A DNA stretch of 64,000 bases from the NCBI GenBank assembly GCA_009602735.1, contig WELA01004867.1:153684-217683 (forward strand), given 5' to 3'. This DNA is from Mesotaenium endlicherianum (taxonomy: Eukaryota > Streptophyta > Zygnematophyceae > Zygnematales > Mesotaeniaceae). The notes under the pieces are model-generated. The model saw only the letters and a program-made list of their open reading frames with translations. It ran no database searches and was not told where the DNA came from. Made by a program: the position numbers and the translations under genes. Positions 21,900-34,315 of the stretch are shown here, piece by piece; within the stretch, counting starts at the first letter, position 1, and each line of letters opens with the position of its first letter.

Positions 21900-22068
21900 C
21901 TAAACTCTGAATATCATTCGAGCTTCAAAGTCTGTGACCCTCTTGCATGTAGCTTGAGCGTACAGGGCATAAGAATGAAGCCACCTGCTCACAGGATCAC
22001 AATTACAGCAAACGTGCATACTCACATCGTCAAGCATTCTCGTGAGGCCTGCAACCAACGGGAGCAGA
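21900..22068 (-). pseudogene. Host LRR gene, last coding piece
   Basis: The minus strand reads LPLVAGLTRMLDDVSM and continues to a TAG stop at 21900-21902. The frame continues from the piece at 46710-47121 across the B3 insertion: TGTTATCTGC on one side meets CTCCCGTTGG on the other, with the GCAGA duplication counted once. This is therefore the C-terminal end of the same gene. The final segment is Cys-containing and does not follow an LRR repeat. Confidence 0.6.
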
Positions 22069-22692
22069 TGTAATGAATCAGTATATTGGATAGATATCAT
22101 ATTCATATAAATAAAAGGATTATATTAGTTCAGCCGGCTGATTTTTAGTCAATATTAAGTCTGTTGGATTTCTTATACTTAGTTTGATGACTCAGCCGCA
22201 AAGCAACAGGTTGAAGTTAATAAGGTCAGCCTGTTGACTTAGGTCAGCTTGCCGACACATTCTTTGAGAGTCAGCTGACTCCCGTACTCGGTAGCAGCGA
22301 ACTGCCTAGTTACGCATCTAAGTAGATGAGTGGTCAGGTTACACCCTTAAGGTGGATTGCGATTCGGGATGATGGGAGATGGCTGTGGATTTGATTGGTT
22401 GAGGTCCTACCAACGTGGTTAAGTCTCGGGTACGTAGTGCCATCGCACTTGCCGTTGAACAGTAAACTCATTCCATGTACATATGCTAGATATTGCTCTC
22501 AAGTTCGGCATTCGGAAACAAGGTCAAATCTCTTGTACAGCTTTACAAAGAGATATTTGAATCTAAGGCGAGAAGTCTTTGATACAAACTGTCTTCCAAC
22601 CTTGCTTATGTATGATTTTGCTGTTAAATCAATTAACAAAAAATACCATAAAGATTACTTGCTGATATAAAGATCTTGTATTATTCATTTCA
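22069..22692 (+). repeat. B3 5' LTR (624 bp)
   Basis: TGTAATGAATCAGTATATT at the start and TATTATTCATTTCA at the end. It contains a cluster of TGAC-core palindromes (for example GGTCAGCCTGTTGAC near 22223-22237 and GAGTCAGCTGACTC near 22268). A degraded primer site follows. Confidence 0.85.
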
Positions 22693-22724
22693 GTAGTGTC
22701 GGCGCGACTATCACAGTTGTCTTG

Positions 22725-24178
22725 TATGGTAAGGACTAGGTCTCAAGCCAACAACTCTTGTGAAATGGAGGGTGAGGACAATGATAACATTGAGGAAGGG
22801 CAAGGCGAAAGCCGCGTCTTTCGATCTCGTCCCTATATAGAAACGGTGCATGATGCAGAAGCTAGAGAAGTTGCAGGGTAGGCAGCAGCTCTTGCTGCGA
22901 GTAGCCGCTCAGTTTGCGGAAGATGAGCGTGAAGCCAAGGAGGTAGAAGAGGCCGTAAACAGGAGGGCCCCTCACAAAAGGACGGTGGAAGAGCAGATGG
23001 CAAATAGGGCCAATCTCCAGAACCAACCTCCTCCTGTGCCTACTATTATACCTCTCCCTCAGATTCGTTGACAGCTGAGTGCAACGAGCATACCCAAAGC
23101 GGCTGCAATCGGGAATGGCGAAGCTGTTACTAATAGAGCTAATGTTGCAGCTGCTGCGTTTGCTGGGCTACCACCTCAGAATGTAGATTTGGGAGCATAA
23201 TTTGTGCAAATGCAATCGCAAATGGCGAGCATGTATCAGTCCCAACAGGAGGACAAAAGGATCATGATGGTATTGTTGTGTGACAGAGACTAACTGGGTT
23301 CTCATACCAGTGGTGGTGGTGGCAGATGGCCTAGTAAGCCTAAGCCTAAACTTCCTCAGGACTATGACCCTGAGGGAAACAAAAAGTACTACCTGATCAA
23401 AATTCTCGCTGATATTGAGCCGTGGCTGGAGAACCACCCAACACTGCAAGAGTACGAGAAGGTCAGGCACACTCGTGCTCTACGGAAAGGCAGTGCAGCA
23501 GACTGGTGGTTATACTGTAAAGGAGAGCGTTAGGCTCAACAACTTGGTCACCCTACTTGGGTAGAGTTTGTCGAGAAGCTGCTTTAGAAGTTTGATGTTA
23601 TCAATTAGCAGGAGAAAGCTATCTATGCAATGATCTCCTTGACACTGAAGCAGACCACTTCAGTTGTTGAGTTTGCTCAAAAGTTCTAAGAGAATATGAT
23701 GAACCAGCCAGAATTGCCAGAGCGATATAGGATAGCATACTTCAGATATGGCTTGAAATCCGAATTCTTAGGTCATTTTGCTGAAAACAAATGTGAAAAA
23801 TTGGCTGACTTAATCCAGGATGCCGATGCCTGGGATCAGCAACAGTTGAATCACAAGTGCCAGAGTAATGCTTTGGTGTCTAAGATTGTCAAAAAGCCAC
23901 ATGGTTTCTATAATGCATTTGAAGGAGATCAGGCTGAGGACGATCAGGGTGATGAGTATGAGTGTGAGTATAATGCTATACAATCTAGAGGGAGAGATGG
24001 ATACTCTCAAGGTGGCTATGGAAGAGGTGGTGGTAGGATTAAGCCGAGACCAGCCTCAGCAAAATCTGTCTGCTACCATTACCACGAGTTGGGTCACTAC
24101 AGAGAGCAGTGTCCAATCAAGCATCTTCCAAAGGTCGAGAGAAAGGACCAGCCTTTACAAGGCAGCAACAGTCAGTAA
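22725..24178 (+). pseudogene. gag: B3 gag remnant
   Basis: Begins MVRTRSQANNSCEMEGE. The N-terminal half is Ala/Glu-rich and coiled-coil-like. A retrotransposon-gag domain follows (ILADIEPWLENHPTLQEY-like region near 23400, then MNQPELPERYRIAYFRYGLK at 23696 onward), then an Arg/Gly-rich segment and a zinc-knuckle region (CYHYHELGHYREQC near 24070). Order and length match B4 gag. Broken. Confidence 0.85.
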
Positions 24179-24192
24179 TCATGTCTACTGAC

Positions 24193-25491
24193 TGTGAGGA
24201 TACTAGAGATAGTGAGTCGTCACTAGCTGCCCTCGTAGCAGGTGTTACGGGTCCTGCTGAACTGGATCCACAATGCATGCCTGAAAAACAGATAAAGGAG
24301 ACCATTAGCAATATAGATTTTCAAAGAGTGCACACTCTCGATGATCTTGTTCCACCTGATGTCCAACATTTCTTTCCTAAGTCAGGAGAATAATGCGAAA
24401 GTCAGGAAAAGTTCGTCCCTCCTATCCTACTGCATTGTATGATTGCAGGAAGGAAGGTGAGGGCATTTGTTGACGGAGGGACGTCACATACTTTTATCCA
24501 TAAGGACTTAGTTAAGCGGCTAAGGCTGCCTACTGTCACCCAAGGGAATAGAAAACTATTTCTTCGAGATGCCTCAAGTATCCCGAGAGGAGTTATAACC
24601 AAGCCTATTGAGGTCCACTTAGGTTCTGGCATTGCAATTCTAACTGAAACGCTTACATTTGAGATACTCAATAATGGCTTTTATGATCTCGTGCTAGGCA
24701 GGTCCTGGCTTATCAGACATGAAGCTGAAGTGTTTTGGAGCAAAGGTACACTTAAAGTGAGAGGAGCCAGTGATGGGCAGACTAACTTCGCACCCACCAG
24801 TGCTCTTCCTCTTGTCATGTATGGGTGGCAAATGAAGGAAAAGAAGAGGCTTCCAGGAGGATGCAAATTGCTGAATGCAATGGAGTTCATCGAAAGCTAG
24901 ATACAGAAGGAAGACAGAATGTTCTGTCTGTTGCTAAAAGAGGTACCTCCACAACCTGAAAAAGTGGTTGAGGAAAAGGTGGGTCCTCCGCAGCACCCTA
25001 GTGAGTTCTTTGGAGCACCCTACTGCTGCAAAAATTGTTGCTCAGTATAGTGATGTTTTTAAACATGCCTCCAGGATTGCCTCTCAAGAGGGAAGTAGAT
25101 CATAAAATTGATTTATTACCTGAGAGTCAGCTACCTTGGCAACGCACATATGGCCTGTCTTATGTGGAGAGTGAAGAGTAAAAGACACAGATTGCAGAGC
25201 TCGAGGAAAATGGTTATATTTCCCCCACTAAATCACCTTATGGCGCACCCATGTTAATTGTTAAGAAGAAGGATGGCAATATGCGAGTGTGTGTGGATTA
25301 CAGAGCTCTTAAAAGAATCACAGTAAAGAACAAGTATGCTTTACCCAAAATCAAGGACTTGCTTGATACTCTGTTTGGTGTTAAAGTGTTCAGTAAGATA
25401 GATCTCAAGAGTGGTTATCATCAGATCAGAATTGCTGAGGGGGATGAACACAAGATTGCTTTCCGCACACGTTATGGACACTATGAGTTTA
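24193..25491 (+). pseudogene. pol: B3 protease and first part of RT
   Basis: The protease active-site stretch RAFVDGGTSHTFIHKDLVKR is near 24457-24515, with the ILNNGFYDLVLGRSW flap region near 24670. RT begins near 25060 ([56 protein letters not shown]). It is interrupted at 25491 by C2 and resumes at 36257. Broken. Confidence 0.85.
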
Positions 25492-26408
25492 TGTAACGTT
25501 TTTCTTTTTGAGAGGATCTTTCCTCGGTATTGAAGGAATATTCAAATGAATTGGAAAGAAAATCTCTATGCTTAAGCAAATTGATAAATCCTCGAGAAAG
25601 CGAAAATGAAAACTAACGTAGAATGTGTGCTTGTGAGAGTTGCACTCAAATGACTCCTGCAGGTAATTATACCTGCACGACATGAGGCACTGGAGTACTT
25701 CGAGTCACCACCTAGGGCACTGGTTCATGTTCAACAAAAACATGCGAAGGGGCATAACCCATTTGACTGAATGCTTGAAACGTGCCGTTTGGCTGTTAAG
25801 AGACTTCTCAAAGGTTTCCGGAAAATTGTTTCGCGCCAAACGGGCGTTTTCGCTTTCTCGCGATTTTTCAAAAATTCGCGACTGTTCGCGGAGTCGCGTA
25901 CAGACGCTTTTGTCATGAATTGGTAGTTATGAAAACTATTTAGCCAATCGGTTAGGTGTGAACGTTTCAAACGACGGGTTGCGGGTTGAAATTTGCTCGG
26001 ATGCAAAGTCGCTATGAATATTATGTGTCTTTTGACTTTTACGACTATTTGTTCGGGTTAACGACTTGTCGTAAATCCGAAATCAGTGACTGTGCATTAT
26101 CGGAAATAATGACGACATAAAACCTTAATCAAACACTGATTGATTTGGTTATCATCTCATAATTAGTTAAAGTAACTTAATGAATAATTATGTCGTACCT
26201 TTGCGAGTAGTCAAATTACGTTACGACGCTTTTTGCAATAGTATCTTGGTTGTTTTGCCAATCGATTAGGAATTAATCGGCACACGCTTGTGGCAAAAAA
26301 TTCAATGTGATTCAATTATTTATCAAATAGTATATGATAAATAGTATAACGTATTTGAGGTAATCGGGAAAACGTCCTAAATACGTCTAAAAAGCTCAGA
26401 TCGTTACA
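25492..26408 (-). repeat. C2 3' LTR (917 bp) and polypurine tract
   Basis: The minus strand starts TGTAACGATCTGAGC and ends AAAAACGTTACA. The purine tract (AAGGGGGGAGGAG on the minus strand) is at about 26409-26421. Confidence 0.9.
25925..26008 (+). other. tRNA-like module in the C2 3' LTR (antisense to the LTR)
   Basis: Reads TTAGCCAATCGGTTAGGTGT, then GGGTTGCGGGTTGAAATTTG and CGGATGCA. It is colinear with the modules at 8757-8840, 19731-19800 and 35768-35852. The B-box part is less perfect than in C1 and C3. Confidence 0.55.
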
Positions 26409-26741
26409 CTCCTCCCCCCTTCGAAGAAATTAACGTCCTCGTTAAGCATACGTCTGTTAAGTTTGAATGGGTCAATACTAGCCTTGACTAGCAAAAAAAC
26501 TGGTGAGCGATTAGACAATGCATCATCACTGGGACGAAAAAGAGCGATTAGTTGGCCGCGTCTCTTTTGCATTTGTTCCTTGACTTACGAATTGTACCGG
26601 GTAGCACACTTGCCGTGGCACAGAGCTTTTGAGCAGTAGCCCATCGTAACCAATACTGTTGAACCAGGTCACTACAATTTAGTAGGATTTCATCCTGAGG
26701 TTCGTACGAGTTCCAACTGGAGTCGTAATCTAGCCCTTCAA
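26409..26741 (-). pseudogene. C2 end of pol and 3' untranslated part
   Basis: Matches 8040-8364 of C1 in reverse, including the WLDYDSS part of the chromodomain at about 26710-26735. The chromodomain continues on the other side of E1 at 30791. Confidence 0.75.
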
Positions 26742-27489
26742 CACTAGATGGCCCGGTGTATCGTGCACTTTAGGGTACGTTTTGAGCACATGTTCGGGAA
26801 TTTATGTAGCTCACAGTACTAGTCCGATGAGGCCATGGGTCAACATTTTGAAAAGTACATATCGCAAGGTTTCTGATTCTGTACTTTACACATATATCTA
26901 TTAATATTATTAATGACTTACATGGTATTCAATAATGTTGGAATAAGCGCAAGATATTCTTACAACTTGGAGGCACTGTATTTCAAAGTTGCCAATACTT
27001 GAGGGCCTGGGATTTATACCATAGGTGCCTTACTATATGGTGAGTATGTACCTAAAAGTTTGGATTGATAGGAGATATATTGAAGAGGATACAATCTTCC
27101 AAGGTCATGCACCCACACGGGAGCGCCATTTTTACCCGGGTGCATTTTGGTCTCAAATAGTGTCAAGTACATATACACTCTTTTTGAATTGGTCATGTGG
27201 TTTTTGATCATGAAACTTCATGCACAACATTAATACTCTCTTGTCTCCCCACTCCTATTTTGTTTTTTATTTAATTATTTTAATGCCTTGCAACACATGA
27301 AATAATGCTTATAAATTATCGTGATGTAATTTTAAATTCAATTGTCAATGCAAGCATCTAGTAACACTCACATACACATCTCATATGCTTTATTTTGCAT
27401 ACACCATCAAACATAAAGAATACAAAAATATACGCGAGTCTTACAAAATTGTTGAAATCTTTACTTGTGCCTCACTTCCTTCCTAGGTC

Positions 27490-30474
27490 CTACATCTAAC
27501 CCATCTATGGCTCTATTAGTGTGGTACACTTGAAAGCAAGGTGCTACTCAAAGGGAAACATTACTATGGAAACACATGTATTTTTGTCTTTGTGGGCCTC
27601 TTCCCTGAATTACGTTGGTCGCGAAGACCAGCAGCACACACCTTACAATACTCATACTTGTCATTAAGGAATCCTACAAGGAAAGGGCCTATGTGTAAAT
27701 CTACCTTCATGAGAGGGTTGAGCTGAGGTAATTCTTGTTGCCACCCTAGAGGGGCCAGCCTCATTGGGATGCTGAAATGAATACATTTCATCCATGACTT
27801 TTAAGTAAGTCTCAGACCTATCAGCAATATTATTGTCCATCTTTATCATAATGGAAACATTCGCAAGCAGCCCATCCCATATGCCCCAATAAGCTCGATG
27901 CCACCACATCCAACTCCCCAATACTCTCTCAGCACTATGGTTCCTTTTTAGACACAAAGAATCAAACTGGTCTACAGCGTCCTTGTACAAGTTGTAATGC
28001 TCAACAACTTCAGGAGCAGGAAGTACATGCCTGTGTTTACCATCTCTCCTGCTCTGTGTTGTTGGGGCTAATCCTGTAGCTTAGAAAGAAAAGCACAAGG
28101 CTTCTTGTCCTGCAACGTGCATGCTAATATGGGAGAATTTTAATTTATGACAGTCTTACAATGACCCTTAGGATGACTGTTAGGCTTCATTCACACCTCC
28201 TCCGCCGGGAAGTTCTTTCTATTAGTAATTACTGTGCCTATAGCACCATGACAAAGTCTAGCTAACTGTTGAAACAAGGTAGGAGATGTGAATCCTCTAT
28301 CCACAATAAGAGTGAATAATCTACCAACCGGAAGCATTGTTACAAGGTCAAGAATCACATCACTCTTCAAGCCATCTCTCTCCACTCTATCATATATGAT
28401 GAATGCATAACAAAAGTATGTGATAGCATCGCACAAAGTAAAGACTCCAATGACATACTTGTAAGGTTTGCTCGGGTTATGTATTCTAATAGGTTGCTGC
28501 CTATTCCTAATTGGAATGGTTTTCTCATCAATAGTCAAAGTTGCTCCTGGACTATAGTACTTCTTGAAGGTGTTCATGAGAAGGTCAGTGAAAGGTTTCA
28601 ATTGCCACAATTTGTACTCTCTAGAGGTTGTAGGAAAGCACTTTCTATTCTTCTTATCCTTCACATAGAAGAACCGTCTAATGTCTTTGAATTTAGATCT
28701 AGACATGAACCGGCCGAAGCTAGGAAGAGTAATGGGCCCTTTCACTAAACACTTCCAATAGCACTTGAGACTAGGAAGAGCATGCAGGCCCATAGCCATA
28801 TGCACAAACCATGAATGATAACAATGTCAGTGGGAGTACAAGGCACCCAACCTCTAGCACCATGTTCTGCATCGTATGCATTTGTCTCTTGCTATTTCTT
28901 CAAAAAAGCAAATGGGCATGAATAGACAAAAGACATCAAAGGGGGACAAGCCTCTGAAGGTCTTGTCTGCAATGCCTTGGCGACCATGATGATGGTCTGC
29001 AGAAGGCTTCAGCAACATGTCGGTGTAGGTCTCACCGGGTGCTGGCAGCTTCCAATTCCACTCCTCTGGTTGAGGATCTCCAATTGCCTCCGTGTCTTCT
29101 AGCATGCTTAGGGGCAATACGTACTCCTCCTCTTCTGTAATGAATCAGTGTATTGAGTAGATATGATATTTATTTATATATGGTAGTTAAATAAGGTCAG
29201 TCCGCTGAATTTGATTAATACTTAGTCTGCTGGATTTGTAATACTTAGTTCAATGACTCAGTCCCGAGCAGCGGGTTGAAGTCAACTTAGGTCAGCCTAC
29301 TAACCCAGGTCAGCTTGCTGACACATTCTTTAACAGTGAGCTCACTGCAGTACCCGGTAGCAGCGAGTTGCCTAGTTATGCATTTAAGTGTGGTGTACTA
29401 GATGAATGGCCACAAGGCACCCTTAAGGTGGATGGCAATTCGGGATGATGGGAGATGGCTGTGGATTTGGTTAGCCGAAGTCCTACCGACGTGGTTAATT
29501 CCCGGGTAGGCGGTGCCATCGCACTTACCGTTGAACAGTAAACTCATTCCATGTACGTATGCTAGGTATTGCTCTCGAGTTCGGCATTCGGAAACGAGGC
29601 CAACTCTCTATTGTAACGTACGGAGAGATATCTGAATCCAAGGCAAGAAGCCATTGATGTAAACTGTCTTCTAACCTTGCTTATGTATAAGTTTACTGAT
29701 TGCATACTTGATGCTCGTATACTTGCATTTGACTGTGCGTATTGAGTACTGCTAGTACGTTGTCTATTGTCTGTTTAACCTGTTAACAAAAAATACCATA
29801 AAGATTGTTCGCTGGTATAAAGATCATTTATTATTTGTTAATCGCCAATTAGTAAGTCGATTCATTTCATTTTCTTTGGAGCTGCTGCTGTTGTCTTCAC
29901 TGGCACTTGCACCATCAGAATCAGAATTGAAGACCTTAGACTTGCCCTTTTCTAGCCTATCTGCTGCCACCTTTCCTATTCTGAGCTTGCTCCTCTTGGC
30001 GGGAGCAGCTACCTTATTAGCCTTGAATGGGCGCCCTCTCTTTCTCTTGTTGGCTTGAGAAGAAGTCTGAGTATCAGTTTCAATGTTTATTTTAGAAGGC
30101 TGGTCAAAGTCGAGCAAAGTAAGCTGCAGTGGCTGGTCTACAACAGGTTGTGCAAACTGTGAAGTTTTTACTTTGGCCGGTCTCTCCTTGAACACTTCAG
30201 GCACAAGCACTTCATCAAAAAAATCAATTGGCCTATAGTGGGCCTCTACAAAGTCTGCAATAAACGTTATCTTCTTACGATCAAACGCAAACAACACTTC
30301 ATATAGCAATTCTCCCTTCTTTCCCTCTTTCTTCTTCACGACCTCTCCTCTTAACATGAACTCCTCGCAATTGTCCTCAAATTGCTCATATGCCCAACAA
30401 CGACCAAAAGAAACGGTAGAAATGTAGATAAACAGTCCTAGGGAATGACCCTGAGAATTTTCTTCGGCAGCCAT
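27490..30474 (-). pseudogene. piggyBac-family transposase, decayed and split by a solo LTR
   Basis: This enzyme cuts and reinserts the transposon at TTAA. From the right: an N-terminal region (MAAEENSQGHS; basic KKKEGKKGELLY; acidic DFFDEVLVPEVF; then KRKRGRPFKANK, an AT-hook-like NLS; Ser/Glu-rich tail), the solo LTR at 29136-29869, then the start of the DDE domain (LSPFDVFCLFMP, about 28870-28950). The catalytic core is at 28191-28805, with the first Asp in TIDEKTIPIRNR and the second in LIVDRGFTSP. The third Asp is in AVDQFD near 27975. A C-terminal zinc ribbon follows (KYEYCKVCAAG near 27650, then in another frame MCFHSNVSL). Frame changes are needed after about 28855 and inside the zinc ribbon (near 27570), and a stop falls there, so it is inactive. 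Confidence 0.85.
29136..29869 (+). mobile_element. Solo LTR of family B inside piggyBac E1
   Basis: Starts TGTAATGAATCAGTG and ends TCGATTCATTTCA (734 bp), closely matching the B3, B4 and B5 LTRs. It is flanked by TCTTC (29131-29135) and TTTTC (29870-29874), a duplication with one difference. It lies in the coding region between the N-terminal and catalytic parts of the transposase. No internal region is left, as after LTR-LTR recombination. Confidence 0.85.
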
Positions 30475-30790
30475 GGCGGAAACAATAAGAACTTCAACGA
30501 AGAAGAAGGTTGTCTCGTTGCTAATTCTTGCAAATGTGCTTCATTCCCAGTTTCAATTTCAACATTTGCCAATACTTTTGATGTTACAGTTTGAGTCGTA
30601 ACTTCGTCCGTACTCACCGGAGTCAGCCGTCAATCTAATCGCGGATTCTATGGCACATGTGTGATTGTTTAAGACAATTCTTATAGAAAATGGACAAATA
30701 TGCAGAAAATGGTAGCCGAAACCAGCAGGGTCTTTAAATACACCCAAATATGTCATATGCACCCTATAGGATGCATCGCGGCATCTAGTG

Positions 30791-33700
30791 TTATTCACGA
30801 GCTCCACTCTAGGAGTCTTATGACGGGTGTAGTGATGTCCTAAGACTTCCTCTACGTCCTCGGCCTTATCATCATCGGCGAGTTCCAATTCCCGTGCTTG
30901 CGGCTGATAGCGGCCATCGGATAAACAGTTTCAGTAAATTGACATGGAACACGGGATGCGTTCGCCCCATGGATTTTGGCAAATCCAGTCGGTATGCAAC
31001 AGGTCCAACCTTTGCAATAACGATAAAAGGGCCAACCCAAAAAGGCAAAAACTTGCGCTTTTCTGTTAGCTTGAGTTGGAGATTTTTAGTTTGCAAAAGT
31101 ACTTTATTGCCAACTTGAAAACTCAACTCAGTCCTGTGCGTGTCAGCAAACGTTTTTTGCCGATCTTGAGCAGCGACTAAAGCCAGCTTCGCGTTTTTGT
31201 GCACCTCTTGAAGAGAATAGACAAATAGGCGTGCACTTGGCACTCTCATGGTTGACATCACCATCTGACCGGAAACCGCATGTGTCAGGGGAGTGTGCGG
31301 ATGTCACCCGTAGTTAAGGAAAAATGAAGTATCGCTAACACTTTCCTGATAAGCTTTATCAACTGCAATTCTGCGACTGAAACGAGGGTGTCCTAGTCGT
31401 CTTGGCAAGCATTCACATAATGCCTAAGAAACTATTGCAGAATGCGGTTCATTTGTTCTGTTTGACCATCGGTTTGAAGATGGAAGCTAGTGGACATCTT
31501 AAGGTTCGTGCCAAAATGCGAGCAAACTTCTTGCCAGAAGTGGCTTGTAAATCGACTATCATGATCGCTTATGATCTCTTTCGGCATGCCATGCAACTTG
31601 AACACATGATCCATGAAGAGACGCGCGGTCTCGACTACATCGAGTGATTATTTAGTGGCACAAAGTGTACCATCTTAGTGAAACGATCCACGATCGTTAA
31701 CACCCCATTGTGTCCTCTATTGGTGGTAGGCAATTCAACGACAAAGTCAAGGCTTATGCTTTCCCAAGGCGCACACGCAAGTTCCAATGGTTGCAACTTC
31801 CCAATTGGCAAAGTATTGCTCGGCTTATTCCTCTGACATGTTGCGTAGTTGACGATGTACTTGGCAACATCAATCTTGAGGGACGGCCAAATGTACCCTC
31901 GACGCAAAGCGTGTGTGGTTTTGGTATTTCCATGGTGACCAGAGTAAGGAGAGTCATACGCTTCTCGTAATAGCGCACGTCTTACTTGGCCTTCTGGTAC
32001 AGCAATGCGCCCATTGTGCCACCAGAAACCGTCCTCAAACAAACAGCTTGAGTGTTCTTTCCTTTTACAAACCGTCCATTGTTACGGCTACACCGTTGAA
32101 GCCAGTACCGTGGAGATCTAGGAAAAACAGATCTTTGAGATAGCCCTCGTGAAATAGTTGATGCAGGTCGAGTACTTCCGAGTTATGCATGCTATCCAAA
32201 TTGGGTGTGCCCGCGTCACCAGGCTGTTTGCGGTCAGACGTCTGGGGGGATACAGCAGAATCAAGGGTGGCCGCCTTCAAAACTTGACCATTTTGTTCTC
32301 GCAAGCTAGCAACAGTCCCCAACATCAAGTGGTGATGAGGAATTTGACTTAGAGGATCAGCAACATTGTTGTGGCCTGGGCGTCATGCCCACTCAAAGTG
32401 GAATCGTTGCAAGAACTTAGACCATCTCGTCTGTCTCCTCGATAGCGTTGGCTGAATTTGAAAGAAGGTATTTGGGCAGTGATCCGTAACCTTTGTCAAA
32501 CCCTTGCAGCCTTCCAAATAACATCGCCAAGTTTTCAAAGCGTATATAAGTGCCCAGAGCTCTTGCTCCGTCGTTAAGTAATTTTGTTTGGCAAGTGTAA
32601 GCTTTCGACTCTCAAAATTGATAGGCTTGCCTGACTGCAGCAGAACAGCGCCTATTCCAACACCAGACGCATCGGCGACTACCTCGGGATTGGCTAATGA
32701 AAGAAGCGGCGCAGTAGTGAGTGCATAGTTAATGCGCTCGAACGCATGTTGCATATTCTCATTTCAAATGAACGTCTTATCTTTCCACGTTATAGCAATA
32801 AGTGGCGCGGCCATCACTGAATAACCTTGCATAAACTTACGAAAGTAGTTTGCAAACCCAAGGAATGAACGTACAGTATGTACATCCTTTGGGATAGGCC
32901 AGTCTGCGATGCACGCAATCTTGGCCGAGTCAGGGGGCACCCCTTTTGCACCCTGTAAACGTCCGAGGTACAACAGTTCATCCTTTAGGAAGGAACATTT
33001 TTTGAGCTTAGTATACAGCTGTTGCGCACGAAGGATTTGCAACACCAACTTGAGGTGCTTGTAATGCTCGTCCTTTGTCTTTGAATACACAAGGATATTG
33101 TCGAGGTAAACCTGGACAAACTTACCCAAGTACGGTCTAAACAAATCGTTCATTGTACTTTGGAGTGTTGCTGGTGCATTGGTAAGTCCAAAACTTAGGA
33201 CTTTGTACTGGAAGTGCCCAATAGGCGTTCGAAACGCTGCTTTGGGGACATCCTCTGGTGTGATTCAAATCTGATGATAGCCTTGGGCTGAATCAAGCAA
33301 GGAGAATACGCATGCCCCCTGCGACAAATGAAACAAATTATCAATGCGAGGCAACGAATAGCGGTTTTTTACCGTCATATTGTTCAACGCACGATAATCA
33401 ATGCACATTCTAAGCGTCCCATTTTTCTTTGAAACAAATAAAATGGCCGCCCTGTATGGAGAAGAGCTCAGCTCAATCCATCCTTTCGCAAGCAAGTTGG
33501 TAATTTGATCCTTTATTTCATTCATATCCAACGGGCTTAGGCGATAAATTGGTCGCCAAGTCGGTTGAGAATCGGGAACGAGAGGGATTGCATATCCAAT
33601 ACTCCGATCAGGCGTAAGCCGGGCTGGTATTACACTCAAAAACACTGACTTGTGCAAAAGAGCAGAAAGTTCAGGTGTGATTGTGTCCTCATGACCAGGA

Positions 33701-34315
33701 ACGTGTAACATCGGCTCTTTCGTAAAGAGCGTAGTGGAAGTCGCTGGGGAATCAGGGCGCAGTAATCCAAAGAAAACATGTTGACCTTGCTTTGCCACAC
33801 GGCGAGCTTGCTTTATGGACAATAGAAGAGTCTTTGAAGAACTTTTCAAGGCCATAACAGGCTTAAGAGACTGAAGAGTAATCTTCCTGGTCCCCTTGCG
33901 TACAATGCATGTCTTTTGACTGAAGTCAAGCAATGCACTTGTCTGCGTAAGCCAGTCGTTACCCAAAACTGTGTCGATTCCATGTGGTAATTCAGTGACG
34001 TAGAATTGTACAGGGCCATGGAATGACTGCACTGAGATAACTTAATCGTTCCAACAAGACAAGCTAACAATCCATCGCAAAGGTGAAGTTCCTTGTTCTT
34101 GAGTATTGGAGCAACTTTATCCCTTGTGCAAAACGTGCACTAATGAAGCTTACTGATTCGTCTAAATCAATGACTGTGAAGCATGACTGGCTTGAAACTT
34201 CCGTTTCAAACGTCATACTTAACCCTAACGAAGCATTATGCATCACCGGCAATGTTCTCGCCTTGAGAGGAATATAGGAAATATGGAGGTTCCTTACCAA
34301 AATCTCATTTTGCAT
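30791..34315 (-). pseudogene. pol: C2 pol remnant (protease, RT, RNase H, integrase, chromodomain start)
   Basis: In order from the right: protease region near 34300-33900 (VIDLDESVSFISARFAQG; LGNDWLTQTSALLDFS); RT from about 33600 to 32760 ([53 protein letters not shown]); RNase H at 32754-32383 (ASGVGIGAVLLQSGK, TTEQELWALIYALKTWR); integrase from about 32250 to 31000 (TKTTHALRRGYIW, CQRNK; LTIVDRFTKMVHFV; HGMPKEIISDHDSRF; QTDGQTEQMNRIL); GPF-like region (WVGPFIVIAKVGPVAYRLDL); chromodomain start (DVEEVLGHHYTRHK). Broken. Confidence 0.85.

Larger units (their letters stand above)
26742..30790 (-). mobile_element. E1: piggyBac-type DNA transposon carrying a B-type solo LTR
   Basis: The terminal inverted repeats start CACTAGATGGCCCGGTG (left, 26742) and CACTAGATGCCGCGATGC (right, minus strand from 30790). 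Flanks read TTCAA and TTATT, where the related C1 sequence has TTTGATCAAAAG; both are one step from the TTAA duplication typical of piggyBac. The related fragment E2 retains an exact TTAA at the same end. Without the solo LTR it is about 3.3 kb. It carries a transposase gene on the minus strand and lies in the chromodomain region of C2. Confidence 0.85.

Noticed and set aside
28479-28748. 89-codon plus-strand frame
   Set aside because: Antisense shadow of the piggyBac catalytic core.
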